Assembly: GCF_051014685.1 (NCBI RefSeq) | Contig: NW_027478854.1 | Location: 310,001-374,000, forward strand | Direction of reading: 5' to 3' | Length of the DNA: 64,000 bases | Source: Ptiloglossa arizonensis | Lineage: Eukaryota; Arthropoda; Insecta; Hymenoptera; Colletidae | Shown here: piece by piece, positions 48,314 to 61,789 of the stretch | How positions within the stretch are numbered: position 1 is the first letter of the stretch | How the letters are laid out: each line of letters begins with the position of its first letter | Translations under genes and position numbers: made by a program | The notes under the pieces: model-generated | What the model saw: the letters and a program-made list of their open reading frames with translations, nothing else | What the model was told of the DNA's origin: nothing | Databases searched by the model: none

Positions 48314-51300
48314 GATTACAACGGTATGCGTACTTTTCCCCTAGACCGTTCTAGTTATGCTTGTCGAGCATCAGAAATGCGAAAATTTTGAGTTTCTCAA
48401 GCGTTTCTTACCTCCAAACTGCCATATCTCGCGAACGGATTGACCAATCCGCAAAATTTCTGTTGCATCTGAAAGTAGAAACTCGCCCGATTACAACGGT
48501 ATGCGTACTTTTCCCCTAGTCCGTTCTAGTTATTCGTTTCGAGCATCAGAACTGCGAAAATTTTGAGTTTCTCAAGCGTTTCTTACCTCCAAACTGCCAT
48601 ATCTCGCGAACAGCTTGACTAATCCGAAAAATTTCTGTTGCATCTGAAAGTAGAAACTCACCCGATTACAACGGTATGCGTACTTTTCCCCTAGGCCGTT
48701 CTAGTTATTCGTTTCGAGCATCAGAACTGCGAAAATTTTGAGTTTCTCAAGCGTTTCTTACCTCCAAATTGCCATATCTCGCGAACGGATTGTCTAATCC
48801 GCAAAATTTCTGTTGCATCTGAAAGTAGAAACTCACCCGATTACAACGGTATGCGTACTTTTTCCCTAGGCCGTTCTAGTTATTCGTTTCGAGCATCAGA
48901 ACTGCGAAAATTTTGAGTTTCTCAAGCGTTTCTTACCTCCAAACTGCCATATCTCGCGAACGGATTGGCCAATCCGCAAAATTTCTGTTGCATCTGAAAG
49001 TAGAAACTCGCCCGATTACAACGGTATGCGTACTTTTCCCCTAGGCCGTTCTAGTTAATCGTTTCGAGCATCAGAACTGCGAAAATTTTGAGTTTCTCAA
49101 GCGTTTCTTACTTCCAAACTGCCATATCTCGCGAACGGATTGACCAATCCGCAAAATTTCTGATGCATCTGAAAGTAGAAACTCGCCCGATTACAACGGT
49201 ATGCGTACTTTTCCCCTAGGCCGTTCTGGTTACTCGTTTCGAGCATCAGAACTGTGATAATTTTGAGTTTCTCAACCGTTTCTTACCTCCAAACTGCCAT
49301 ATCTCGCGAACGGATTGACCAATCCGCAAAATTTCTGTTGCATCTGAAAGTAGAAACTCGCCCGATTACAACGGTATGCGTACTTTTCCCCTAGGCCGCT
49401 CTAGTTATTCGTTTCGAGCATCAGAACTGCGAAAATGTTGTGTTTCTCAAGTGTTTCATACTTCCAAACTGCCATATCTCGCGAACGGATTGACCAATCC
49501 GCAAAATTTCTATTGCATCTGAAATTAGAAACTCGCCCGATTACAACGGTATGCGTACTTTTCCCCTAGGCCGTTCTAGTTATTCGTTTCGAGCATCAGA
49601 ACTGCGACAATGTTGAGTTTCTCAAGCGTTTCTTACCTACAAACTGCCATATCTCGCGAACGGATTGACCAACCCGCAAAATTTCTGTTGCATCTGAAAG
49701 TAGAAACTCGCCCGATTACAACGGTATGCGTACTTTTCCCCTAGACCGTTCTAGTTATGCTTGTCGAGCATCAGAAATGCGAAAATTTTGAGTTTCTCAA
49801 GCGTTTCTTACCTCCAAACTGCCATATCTCGCGAACGGATTGACAAATCCGAAAAATTTCTGTTGCATCTGAAAGTAGAATCTCGCCCGATTACAACGGT
49901 ATGCGTACTTTTCCCCTAGTCCGTTCTAGTTATTCGTTTCGAGCATCAGAACTGCGAAAATTTTGAGTTTCTCAAGCGTTTCTTACCTCCAAACTGCCAT
50001 ATCTCGCGAACAGATTGACTAATCCGCAAAATTTCTGTTGCATCTGAAAGTAGAAACTCACCCGATTACAACGGTATGCGTACTTTTCCCCTAGGCCGTT
50101 CTAGTTATTCGTTTCGAGCATCAGAACTGCGAAAATTTTGAGTTTCTCAAGCGTTTCTTACCTCCAAATTGCCATATCTCGCGAACGGATTGTCTAATCC
50201 GCAAAATTTCTGTTGCATCTGAAAGTAGAAACTCACCCGATTACAACGGTATGCGTACTTTTTCCCTAGGCCGTTCTAGTTATTCGTTTCGAGCATCAGA
50301 ACTGCGAAAATTTTGAGTTTCTCAAGCGTTTCTTACCTCCAAACTGCCATATCTCGCGAACGGATTGGCCAATCCGCAAAATTTCTGTTGCATCTGAAAG
50401 TAGAAACTCGCCCGATTACAACGGTATGCGTACTTTTCCCCTAGGCCGCTCTAGTTATTCGTTTCGAGCATCAGAACTGCGAAAATGTTGTGTTTCTCAA
50501 GTGTTTCATACTTCCAAACTGCCATATCTCGCGAACGGATTGACCAATCCGCAAAATTTCTATTGCATCTGAAATTAGAAACTCGCCCGATTACAACGGT
50601 ATGCGTACTTTTCCCCTAGGCCGTTCTAGTTATTCGTTTCGAGCATCAGAACTGCGACAATGTTGAGTTTCTCAAGCGTTTCTTACCTACAAACTGCCAT
50701 ATCTCGCGAACGGATTGACCAACCCGCAAAATTTCTGTTGCATCTGAAAGTAGAAACTCGCCCGATTACAACGGTATGCGTACTTTTCCCCTAGACCGTT
50801 CTAGTTATGCTTGTCGAGCATCAGAAATGCGAAAATTTTGAGTTTCTCAAGCGTTTCTTACCTCCAAACTGCCATATCTCGCGAACGGATTGACCAATCC
50901 GCAAAATTTCTGTTGCATCTGAAAGTAGAAACTCGCCCGATTACAACGGTATGCGTACTTTTCCCCTAGTCCGTTCTAGTTATTCGTTTCGAGCATCAGA
51001 ACTGCGAAAATTTTGAGTTTCTCAAGCGTTTCTTACCTCCAAACTGCCATATCTCGCGAACAGATTGACTAATCCGCAAAATTTCTGTTGCATCTGAAAG
51101 TAGAAACTCACCCGATTACAACGGTATGCGTACTTTTCCCCTAGGCCGTTCTAGTTATTCGTTTCGAGCATCAGAACTGCGAAAATTTTGAGTTTCTCAA
51201 GCGTTTCTTACCTCCAAATTGCCATATCTCGCGAACGGATTGTCTAATCCGCAAAATTTCTGTTGCATCTGAAAGTAGAAACTCACCCGATTACAACGGT

Positions 51301-51814
51301 ATGCGTACTTTTTCCCTAGGCCGTTCTAGTTATTCGTTTCGAGCATCAGAACTGCGAAAATTTTGAGTTTCTCAAGCGTTTCTTACCTCCAAACTGCCAT
51401 ATCTCGCGAACGGATTGGCCAATCCGCAAAATTTCTGTTGCATCTGAAAGTAGAAACTCGCCCGATTACAACGGTATGCGTACTTTTCCCCTAGTCCGTT
51501 CTAGTTATTCGTTTCGAGCATCAGAACTGCGAGAATTTTGAGTTTCTCAAGCGTTTCTTACCTCCAAACTGCCATATCTCGCGAACGGATTGACCAATCC
51601 GCAAAATTTCTGTTGCATCTGAAAGTACAAACTCGCCCGATTACAACGGTATGCCTACTGTTCCCCTAGGCCGTTCTAGTTATTCGTTTCGAGCATCAGA
51701 ACTGCGAAAATGTTGAGTTTCTCAAGCGTTTCTTACTTACAAACTGCCATATCTCGCGAACGGATTGACCAATCCGAAAAAATTTCTGTTGCATCTGAAA
51801 GTAGAAACTCGCCC
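48314..51814 (+). repeat. 8/6-unit higher-order repeat family
   Basis: TCAGAAATGCG is at 48,371, 49,771 and 50,821 (1,400 then 1,050). The core order is AGACCG/CAGAAATGCG; AGTCCG/CAGATTGACTAAT; CACCCG/CCAAATTGCC/GTCTAAT; CTTTTTCCC/TTGGCCAAT; then GGCCGCTC and GCGACAATG units. It is the relative of the 1,051-bp repeat at 19-21 kb. The final part carries TGCCTACTGTTCC (51,651) and the +1 A-run (51,776). Confidence 0.87.
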
Positions 51815-51989
51815 GATTACAACGGTATGCGTACTTTTCCCCTAGGCCGTTCTAGTTATTCGTTTCGAGCATCAGAACTGCGAAAATGTTGAGTTTCTCA
51901 AGCGTGTCTTACCTACAAACTGCCATATCTCGCGAACGGATTGACCAATCCGCAAAATTTCTGTTGCATCTGAAAGTAGAAACTCGCCC
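51815..51989 (+). repeat. Chimeric unit at 51.8 kb
   Basis: The left half has TTATTCGTTT as at 57,417-57,480. The right half has AAAATGTT and GTGTCTTACCTAC as at 57,650-57,690. In the second copy these two halves lie in separate, adjacent units, so this copy lost 175 bp by recombination inside the unit. The offset to the second copy changes from 5,601 to 5,776 across it. Confidence 0.85.
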
Positions 51990-54900
51990 GATTACAACGG
52001 TATGCGTACTTTTCCCCTAGGCCGTTCTGGTTATTCGTTTCGAGCATCAGAACTGTGAAAATTTTGAGTTTCTCAACCGTTTCTTACATCCAAACTGCCA
52101 TATCTCGCGAACGGATTGACCAATCCGCAAAATTTCTGTTGCATCTGAAAGTAGAAAGTAGCCCGATTACAACGGTATGCGTACTTTTCCCCTAGGCCGT
52201 TCTAGTTATTCATTTCGAGCATCAGAACTGCGAAAATGTTGAGTTTCTCAAGCGTGTCTTACCTACAAACTGCCATATCTCGCGAACGGATTGACCAATC
52301 CGCAAAATTTCTGTTGCATCTGAAAGTAGAAACTCGCCCGATTACAACGGTGTGCGTACTTTTCCCCTAGGCCGTTCTGGTTATTCGTTTCGAGCATCAG
52401 AACTGTGAAAATTTTGAGTTTCTCAACCGTTTCTTACCTCCAAACTGCCATATCTCGCGAACGGATTAACCAATCCGCAAAATTTCTGTTGCATCTGAAA
52501 GTAGAAAGTCGCCCGATTACAACGGTTTGCGTACTTTTCCCCTAGGCCGTTCTAGTTATTCATTTCGAGCATCAGAACTGCGAAAATTTTGAGTTTCTCA
52601 AGCGTTTCTTACCTCCAAACTGCCATATCTCGCGAACGGATTGACAAATCCGCAAAATTTCTGTTGCATCTGAAAGTAGAAACTCGCCCGATTACAACGG
52701 TATGCGTACTTTTCCCCTAGTCCGTTCTAGTTATTCGTTTCGAGCATCAGAACTGCGAAAATTTTGAGTTTCTCAAGCGTTTCTTACCTCCAAACTGACA
52801 TATCTCGCGAACGGATTGACTAATCCGCAAAATTTCTGTTGCATCTGAAAGTAGAAACTCACCCGATTACAACGGTATGCGTACTTTTCCCCTAGGCCGT
52901 TCTAGTTATTCGTTTCGAGCATCAGAACTGCGAAAATTTTGAGTTTCTCAAGCGTTTCTTACCTCCAAACCGCCATATCTCGCGAACGGATTGGCCAGTC
53001 CGCAAAATTTCTGTTGCATCTGAAAGTAGAAACTCGCCCGATTACAACGGTATGCGTACTTTTCCCCTAGGCCGTTCTAGTTATTCGTTTCGAGCATCAG
53101 AACTGCGAAAATTTTGAGTTTCTCAAGCGTTTCTGACCTCCAAACTGCCATATCTCGCGAACGGATTGACCAATCCGCAAAATTTCTGTTGCATCTGAAC
53201 GTAGAAACTCGCCCGATTACAACGGTATGCGTACTTTTCCCCTAGTCCGTTCTAGTTATTCGTTTCGAGCATCAGAACTGCGAAAATTTTGAGTTTCTCA
53301 AGCGTTTCTTACCTCCAAACTGCCATATCTCGCGAACGGATTGACCAATCCGCAAAATTTCTGTTGCATCTGAAAGTAGAAACTCGCCCGATTACAACGG
53401 TATGCGTACTTTTCCCCTAGGCCGTTCTAGTTATTCGTTTCGAGCATCAGAACTGCGAAAATGTTGAGTTTCTCAAGCGTTTCTTACCTACAAACTGCCA
53501 TATCTCGCGAACGGATTGACTAATCCGCAAAATTTCTGTTGCATCTGAAAGTAGAAACTCACCCGATTACAACGGTATGCGTACTTTTCCCCTAGGCCGT
53601 TCTAGTTATTCGTTTCGAGCATCAGAACTGCGAAAATTTTGAGTTTCTCAAGCGTTTCTTACCTCCAAACTGCCATATCTCGGGAACGGATTGACCAGTC
53701 CGCAAAATTTCTGTTGCATCTGAAAGTAGAAACTCGCCCGATTACAACGGTGTGCGTACTTTTCCCCTAGTCCGTTCTAGTTATTCGTTTCGAGCATCAG
53801 AACTGCGAAAATTTTGAGTTTCTCAAGCGTTTCTTACTTCCAAACTGCCATATCTCGCGAACGGATTGACCAATCCGCAAAATTTCTGTTGCATCTGAAA
53901 GTAGAAACTCGCCCGATTACAACGCTATGCGTACTTTTCCCCTAGGCCGTTCTAGTTAATCGTTTCGAGCATCAGAACTGCGAAAATTTTGAGTTTCTCA
54001 AGCGTTTCTTACTTCCAAACTGCCATATCTCGCGAACGGATTGACCAATCCGCAAAATTTCTGATCCATCTGAAAGTAGAAACTCGCCCGATTACAACGG
54101 TATGCGTACTTTTCCCCTAGGCCGCTCTAGTTATTCGTTTCGAGCATCAGAACTGCGAAAATGTTGAGTTTCTCAAGCGTTTCTTACCTACAAACTGCCA
54201 TATCTCGCGAACGGATTGACTAATCCGCAAAATTTCTGTTGCATCTGAAAGTAGAAACTCACCCGATTACAACGGTATGCGTACTTTTCCCCTAGGCCGT
54301 TCTAGTTATTCGTTTCGAGCATCAGAACTGCGAAAATTTTGAGTTTCTCAAGCGTTTCTTACCTCCAAACTGCCATATCTCGGGAACGGATTGACCAGTC
54401 CGCAAAATTTCTGTTGCATCTGAAAGTAGAAACTCGCCCGATTACAACGGTGTGCGTACTTTTCCCCTAGTCCGTTCTAGTTATTCGTTTCGAGCATCAG
54501 AACTGCGAAAATTTTGAGTTTCTCAAGCGTTTCTTACTTCCAAACTGCCATATCTCGCGAACGGATTGACCAATCCGCAAAATTTCTGTTGCATCTGAAA
54601 GTAGAAACTCGCCCGATTACAACGCTATGCGTACTTTTCCCCTAGGCCGTTCTAGTTATTCGTTTCGAGCATCAGAACTGCGACAATGTTGAGTTTCTCA
54701 AGCGTTTCTTACCTACAAACTGCCATATCTCGCGAACGGATTGACCAATCCGCAAAATTTCTGTTGCATCTGAAAGTAGAAACTCGCCCGATTACAACGG
54801 TATGCGTACTTTTCCCCTAGACCGTTCTAGTTATGCTTGTCGAGCATCAGAACTGCGAAAATTTTGAGTTTCTCAAGCGTTTCTTACCTCCAAACTGCCA

Positions 54901-56014
54901 TATCTCGCGAACGGATTGACAAATCCGAAAAATTTCTGTTGCATCTGAAAGTAGAATCTCGCCCGATTACAACGGTCTGCGTACTTTTCCCCTAGTCCGT
55001 TCTAGTTATTCGTTTCGAGCATCAGAACTGCGAAAATTTTGAGTTTCTCAAGCGTTTCTTACCTCCAAACTGCCATATCTCGCGAACGGATTGACCAGTC
55101 CGCAAAATTTCTGTTGCATCTGAAAGTAGAAACTCGCCCGATTACAACGGTATGCGTACTTTTCCCCTAGTCCGTCCTAGTTATTCGTTTCGAGCATCAG
55201 AACTGCGAAAATTTTGAGTTTCTCAAGCGTTTCTTACCTCCAAACTGCCATATCTCGCGAACGGATTGACCAATCCGCAAAATTTCTGTTGCATCTGAAA
55301 GTACAAACTCGCCCAATTACAACGGTATGCGTACTTTTCCCCTAGGCCGTTCTAGTTATTCGTTTCGAGCATCAGAACTGCGAAAATGTTGAGTTTCTCA
55401 AGCGTTTCTTACCTACAAACTGCCATATCTCGCGAACGGATTGACCAATCCGCAAAATTTCTGTTGCATCTGAAAGTAGAAACTCGCCCGATTACAACGG
55501 TATGCGTACTTTTCCCCTAGGCCGTTCTAGTTATTCGTTTCGAGCATCAGAACTGCGAAAATTTTGAGTTTCTCAAGCGTTTCTTACTTCCAAACTGCCA
55601 TATCTCGCGAACGGATTGACCAATCCGCAAAATTACTGTTGCATCTGAAAGTAGAAACTCGCCCGATTACAACGGTATGCGTACTTTTCCCCTAGGCCGT
55701 TCTAGTTAATCGTTTCGAGCATCAGAACTGCGAAAATGTTGAGTTTCTGAAGCGTGTCTTACCTACAAACTGCCATATCTCGTGAACGGATTGACCAATC
55801 CGCAAAATTTCTGATGCATCTGAAAGTAGAAACTCGCCCGATTACAACGGTATGCGTACTTTTCCCCTAGGCCGTTCTAGTTATTCGTTTCGAGCATCAG
55901 AACTGCGAAAATGTTGAGTTTCTCAAGCGTTTCTTACCTACAAACTGCCATATCTCGCGAACGGATTGACCAATCCGCAAAATTTCTGTTACATCTGAAA
56001 GTAGAAACTCGCCC
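51815..56014 (+). repeat. Segmental copy 1 (about 5.6-5.8 kb repeat)
   Basis: Begins with a chimeric unit, then two 350-bp dimers, GGTTTGCGTAC (52,524), CAAACTGACATA (52,791), CAAACCGCC, TTTCTGACC (53,130), CTCGGGAACGG (53,679) and AACGCTATG. A 700-bp internal duplication repeats CTCGGGAACGG at 54,379. The part from 51,990 to about 54,120 recurs at an offset of 5,776 downstream, and its last 3 kb also matches 21,363-24,000. Confidence 0.88.
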
Positions 56015-56189
56015 GATTACAACGGTATGCGTACTTTTCCCCTAGACCGTTCTAGTTATTCGTTTCGAGCATCAGAACTGCGAAAATGTTGTGTTTCTCA
56101 AGTGTTTCATACTTCCAAACTGCCATATCTCGCGAACGGATTGACCAATCCGCAAAATTTCTATTGCATCTGAAATTAGAAACTCGCCC
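56015..56189 (+). repeat. Chimeric unit at the 56.05-kb breakpoint
   Basis: Up to AGACCGTTCTAGTTAT it matches units such as 61,261-61,310, where GTTACATC is followed by the AGACCG unit. After that TTCGTTTCG, AAAATGTTGTGTTTC and TTTCATAC match 50,450-50,510. It marks the left end of segmental copy 2. Confidence 0.82.
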
Positions 56190-59100
56190 GATTACAACGG
56201 TATGCGTACTTTTCCCCTAGGCCGTTCTAGTTATTCGTTTCGAGCATCAGAACTGCGACAATGTTGAGTTTCTCAAGCGTTTCTTACCTACAAACTGCCA
56301 TATCTCGCGAACGGATTGACCAACCCGCAAAATTTCTGTTGCATCTGAAAGTAGAAACTCGCCCGATTACAACGGTATGCGTACTTTTCCCCTAGACCGT
56401 TCTAGTTATGCTTGTCGAGCATCAGAAATGCGAAAATTTTGAGTTTCTCAAGCGTTTCTTACCTCCAAACTGCCATATCTCGCGAACGGATTGACCAATC
56501 CGCAAAATTTTTGTTGCGTCTGAAAGTAGAAACTCGCCCGATTACAACGGTATGCGTACTTTTCCCCTAGTCCGTTCTAGTTATTCGTTTCGAGCATCAG
56601 AACTGCGAAAATTTTGAGTTTCTCAAGCGTTTCTTACCTCCAAACTGCCATATCTCGCGAACAGATTGACTAATCCGCAAAATTTCTGTTGCATCTGAAA
56701 GTAGAAACTCACCCGATTACAACGGTATGCGTACTTTTCCCCTAGGCCGTTCTAGTTATTCGTTTCGAGCATCAGAACTGCGAAAATTTTGAGTTTCTCA
56801 AGCGTTTCTTACCTCCAAATTGCCATATCTCGCGAACGGATTGTCTAATCCGCAAAATTTCTGTTGCATCTGAAAGTAGAAACTCACCCGATTACAACGG
56901 TATGCGTACTTTTTCCCTAGGCCGTTCTAGTTATTCGTTTCGAGCATCAGAACTGCGAAAATTTTGAGTTTCTCAAGCGTTTCTTACCTCCAAACTGCCA
57001 TATCTCGCGAACGGATTGGCCAATCCGCAAAATTTCTGTTGCATCTGAAAGTAGAAACTCGCCCGATTACAACGGTATGCGTACTTTTCCCCTAGTCCGT
57101 TCTAGTTATTCGTTTCGAGCATCAGAACTGCGAGAATTTTGAGTTTCTCAAGCGTTTCTTACCTCCAAACTGCCATATCTCGCGAACGGATTGACCAATC
57201 CGCAAAATTTCTGTTGCATCTGAAAGTACAAACTCGCCCGATTACAACGGTATGCCTACTGTTCCCCTAAGCCGTTCTAGTTATTCGTTTCGAGCATCAG
57301 AACTGCGAAAATGTTGAGTTTCTCAAGCGTTTCTTACTTACAAACTGCCATATCTCGCGAACGGATTGACCAATCCGAAAAAATTTCTGTTGCATCTGAA
57401 AGTAGAAACTCGCCCGATTACAACGGTATGCGTACTTTTCCCCTAGGCCGTTCTAGTTATTCGTTTCGAGCATCAGAACTGCGAAAATTTTGAGTTTCTC
57501 AAGCGTTTCTTACTTCCAAACTGCCATATCTCGCGAACGGATTGACCAATCCGCAAAATTTCTGTTGCATCTGAAAGTAGAAACTCGCCCGATTACAACG
57601 GTATGCGTACTTTTCCCCTAGGCCGTTCTAGTTATTCATTTCGAGCATCAGAACTGCGAAAATGTTGAGTTTCTCAAGCGTGTCTTACCTACAAACTGCC
57701 ATATCTCGCGAACGGATTGACCAATCCGCAAAATTTCTGTTGCATCTGAAAGTAGAAACTCGCCCGATTACAACGGTATGCGTACTTTTCCCCTAGGCCG
57801 TTCTGGTTATTCGTTTCGAGCATCAGAACTGTGAAAATTTTGAGTTTCTCAACCGTTTCTTACCTCCAAACTGCCATATCTCGCGAACGGATTGACCAAT
57901 CCGCAAAATTTCTGTTGCATCTGAAAGTAGAAAGTCGCCCGATTACAACGGTATGCGTACTTTTCCCCTAGGCCGTTCTAGTTATTCATTTCGAGCATCA
58001 GAACTGCGAAAATGTTGAGTTTCTCAAGCGTGTCTTACCTACAAACTGCCATATCTCGCGAACGGATTGACCAATCCGCAAAATTTCTGTTGCATCTGAA
58101 AGTAGAAACTCGCCCGATTACAACGGTGTGCGTACTTTTCCCCTAGGCCGTTCTGGTTATTCGTTTCGAGCATCAGAACTGTGAAAATTTTGAGTTTCTC
58201 AACCGTTTCTTACCTCCAAACTGCCATATCTCGCGAACGGATTGACCAATCCGCAAAATTTCTGTTGCATCTGAAAGTAGAAAGTCGCCCGATTACAACG
58301 GTTTGCGTACTTTTCCCCTAGGCCGTTCTAGTTATTCATTTCGAGCATCAGAACTGCGAAAATTTTGAGTTTCTCAAGCGTTTCTTACCTCCAAACTGCC
58401 ATATCTCGCGAACGGATTGACAAATCCGCAAAATTTCTGTTGCATCTGAAAGTAGAAACTCGCCCGATTACAACGGTATGCGTACTTTTCCCCTAGTCCG
58501 TTCTAGTTATTCGTTTCGAGCATCAGAACTGCGAAAATTTTGAGTTTCTCAAGCGTTTCTTACCTCCAAACTGACATATCTCGCGAACGGATTGACTAAT
58601 CCGCAAAATTTCTGTTGCATCTGAAAGTAGAAACTCACCCGATTACAACGGTATGCGTACTTTTCCCCTAGGCCGTTCTAGTTATTCGTTTCGAGCATCA
58701 GAACTGCGAAAATTTTGAGTTTCTCAAGCGTTTCTTACCTCCAAACCGCCATATCTCGCGAACGGATTGACCAGTCCGCAAAATTTCTGTTGCATCTGAA
58801 AGTAGAAACTCGCCCGATTACAACGGTATGCGTACTTTTCCCCTAGGCCGTTCTAGTTATTCGTTTCGAGCATCAGAACTGCGAAAATTTTGAGTTTCTC
58901 AAGCGTTTCTGACCTCCAAACTGCCATATCTCGCGAACGGATTGACCAATCCGCAAAATTTCTGTTGCATCTGAACGTAGAAACTCGCCCGATTACAACG
59001 GTATGCGTACTTTTCCCCTAGTCCGTTCTAGTTATTCGTTTCGAGCATCAGAACTGCGAAAATTTTGAGTTTCTCAAGCGTTTCTTACCTCCAAACTGCC

Positions 59101-61789
59101 ATATCTCGCGAACGGATTGACCAATCCGCAAAATTTCTGTTGCATCTGAAAGTAGAAACTCGCCCGATTACAACGGTATGCGTACTTTTCCCCTAGGCCG
59201 TTCTAGTTATTCGTTTCGAGCATCAGAACTGCGAAAATGTTGAGTTTCTCAAGCGTTTCTTACCTACAAACTGCCATATCTCGCGAACGGATTGACTAAT
59301 CCGCAAAATTTCTGTTGCATCTGAAAGTAGAAACTCACCCGATTACAACGGTATGCGTACTTTTCCCCTAGGCCGTTCTAGTTATTCGTTTCGAGCATCA
59401 GAACTGCGAAAATTTTGAGTTTCTCAAGCGTTTCTTACCTCCAAACTGCCATATCTCGGGAACGGATTGACCAGTCCGCAAAATTTCTGTTGCATCTGAA
59501 AGTAGAAACTCGCCCGATTACAACGGTGTGCGTACTTTTCCCCTAGTCCGTTCTAGTTATTCGTTTCGAGCATCAGAACTGCGAAAATTTTGAGTTTCTC
59601 AAGCGTTTCTTACTTCCAAACTGCCATATCTCGCGAACGGATTGACCAATCCGCAAAATTTCTGTTGCATCTGAAAGTAGAAACTCGCCCGATTACAACG
59701 CTATGCGTACTTTTCCCCTAGGCCGTTCTAGTTAATCGTTTCGAGCATCAGAACTGCGAAAATTTTGAGTTTCTCAAGCGTTTCTTACTTCCAAACTGCC
59801 ATATCTCGCGAACGGATTGACCAATCCGCAAAATTTCTGATCCATCTGAAAGTAGAAACTCGCCCGATTACAACGGTATGCGTACTTTTCCCCTAGGCCG
59901 CTCTAGTTATTCGTTTCGAGCATCAGAACTGCGACAATGTTGAGTTTCTCAAGCGTTTCTTACCTACAAACTGCCATATCTCGCGAACGGATTGACCAAT
60001 CCGCAAAATTTCTGTTGCATCTGAAAGTAGAAACTCGCCCGATTACAACGGTATGCGTACTTTTCCCCTAGACCGTTCTAGTTATGCTTGTCGAGCATCA
60101 GAACTGCGAAAATTTTGAGTTTCTCAAGCGTTTCTTACCTCCAAACTGCCATATCTCGCGAACGGATTGACAAATCCGCAAAATTTCTGTTGCATCTGAA
60201 AGTAGAAACTCGCCCGATTACAACGGTATGCGTACTTTTCCCCTAGTCCGTTCTAGTTATTCGTTTCGAGCATCAGAACTGCGAAAATTTTGAGTTTCTC
60301 AAGCGTTTCTTACCTCCAAACTGCCATATCTCGCGAACGGATTGACCAGTCCGCAAAATTTCTGTTGCATCTGAAAGTAGAAACTCGCCCGATTACAACG
60401 GTATGCGTACTTTTCCCCTAGTCCGTCCTAGTTATTCGTTTCGAGCATCAGAACTGCGAAAATTTTGAGTTTCTCAAGCGTTTCTTACCTCCAAACTGCC
60501 ATATCTCGCGAACGGATTGACCAATCCGCAAAATTTCTGTTGCATCTGAAAGTACAAACTCGCCCAATTACAACGGTATGCGTACTTTTCCCCTAGGCCG
60601 TTCTAGTTATTCGTTTCGAGCATCAGAACTGCGAAAATGTTGAGTTTCTCAAGCGTTTCTTACATACAAACTGCCATATCTCGCGAACGGATTGACCAAT
60701 CCGCAAAATTTCTGTTGCATCTGAAAGTAGAAACTCGCCCGATTACAACGGTATGCGTACTTTTCCCCTAGACCGTTCTAGTTATGCTTGTCGAGCATCA
60801 GAACTGCGAAAATTTTGAGTTTCTCAAGCGTTTCTTACTTCCAAACTGCCATATCTCGCGAACGGATTGACCAATCCGCAAAATTACTGTTGCATCTGAA
60901 AGTAGAAACTCGCCCGATTACAACGGTATGCGTACTTTTCCCCTAGGCCGTTCTAGTTAATCGTTTCGAGCATCAGAACTGCGAAAATGTTGAGTTTCTG
61001 AAGCGTGTCTTACCTACAAACTGCCATATCTCGTGAACGGATTGACCAATCCGCAAAATTTCTGATGCATCTGAAAGTAGAAACTCGCCCGATTACAACG
61101 GTATGCGCACTTTTCCCCTAGGCCGTTCTAGTTATTCGTTTCGAGCATCAGAACTGCGAAAATGTTGAGTTTCTCAAGCGTTTCTTACCTACAAACTGCC
61201 ATATCTCGCGAACGGATTGACCAATCCGCAAAATTTCTGTTACATCTGAAAGTAGAAACTCGCCCGATTACAACGGTATGCGTACTTTTCCCCTAGACCG
61301 TTCTAGTTATGCTTGTCGAGCATCAGAACTGCGAAAATTTTGAGTTTCTCAAGCGTTTCTTACCTCCAAACTGCCATATCTCGCGAACGGATTGACCAAT
61401 CCGCAAAATTTCTGTTGCATCTGAAAGTAGAAACTCGCTCGATTACAACGGTATGCGTACTTTTCCCCTAGTCCGTTCTAGTTATTCGTTTCGAGTATCA
61501 GAACTGCGAAAATGTTGAGTTTCTCAAGCGTTTCTTACATCCAAACTGCCATATCTCGCGAACGGATTGACCAATCCGCAAAATTTCTGTTGCATCTGAA
61601 AGTACAAACTCGCCCGATTACAACGGTATGCGTACTTTTCCCCTAGGCCGTTCTAGTTATTCGTTTCGAGCATCAGAACTGCGAAAATGTTGAGTTTCTC
61701 AAGCGTTTCTTACCTACAAACTGCCATATCTCGCGAACGGATGACCAATCCGCAAAATTTCTGTTGCATCTGAAAGTAGAAACTCGCCC
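56015..61789 (+). repeat. Segmental copy 2 (about 5.6-5.8 kb repeat)
   Basis: Starts inside a chimeric unit near 56,050. From there to about 57,420 it matches 50,450-51,815 at an offset of 5,601. From 57,600 it matches 51,990 onward at 5,776 (GGTTTGCGTAC 58,300, CAAACTGACATA 58,567, TTTCTGACC 58,906, CTCGGGAACGG 59,455). It contains one +1 unit (57,378) and ends with a -1 unit (61,741). Confidence 0.88.
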
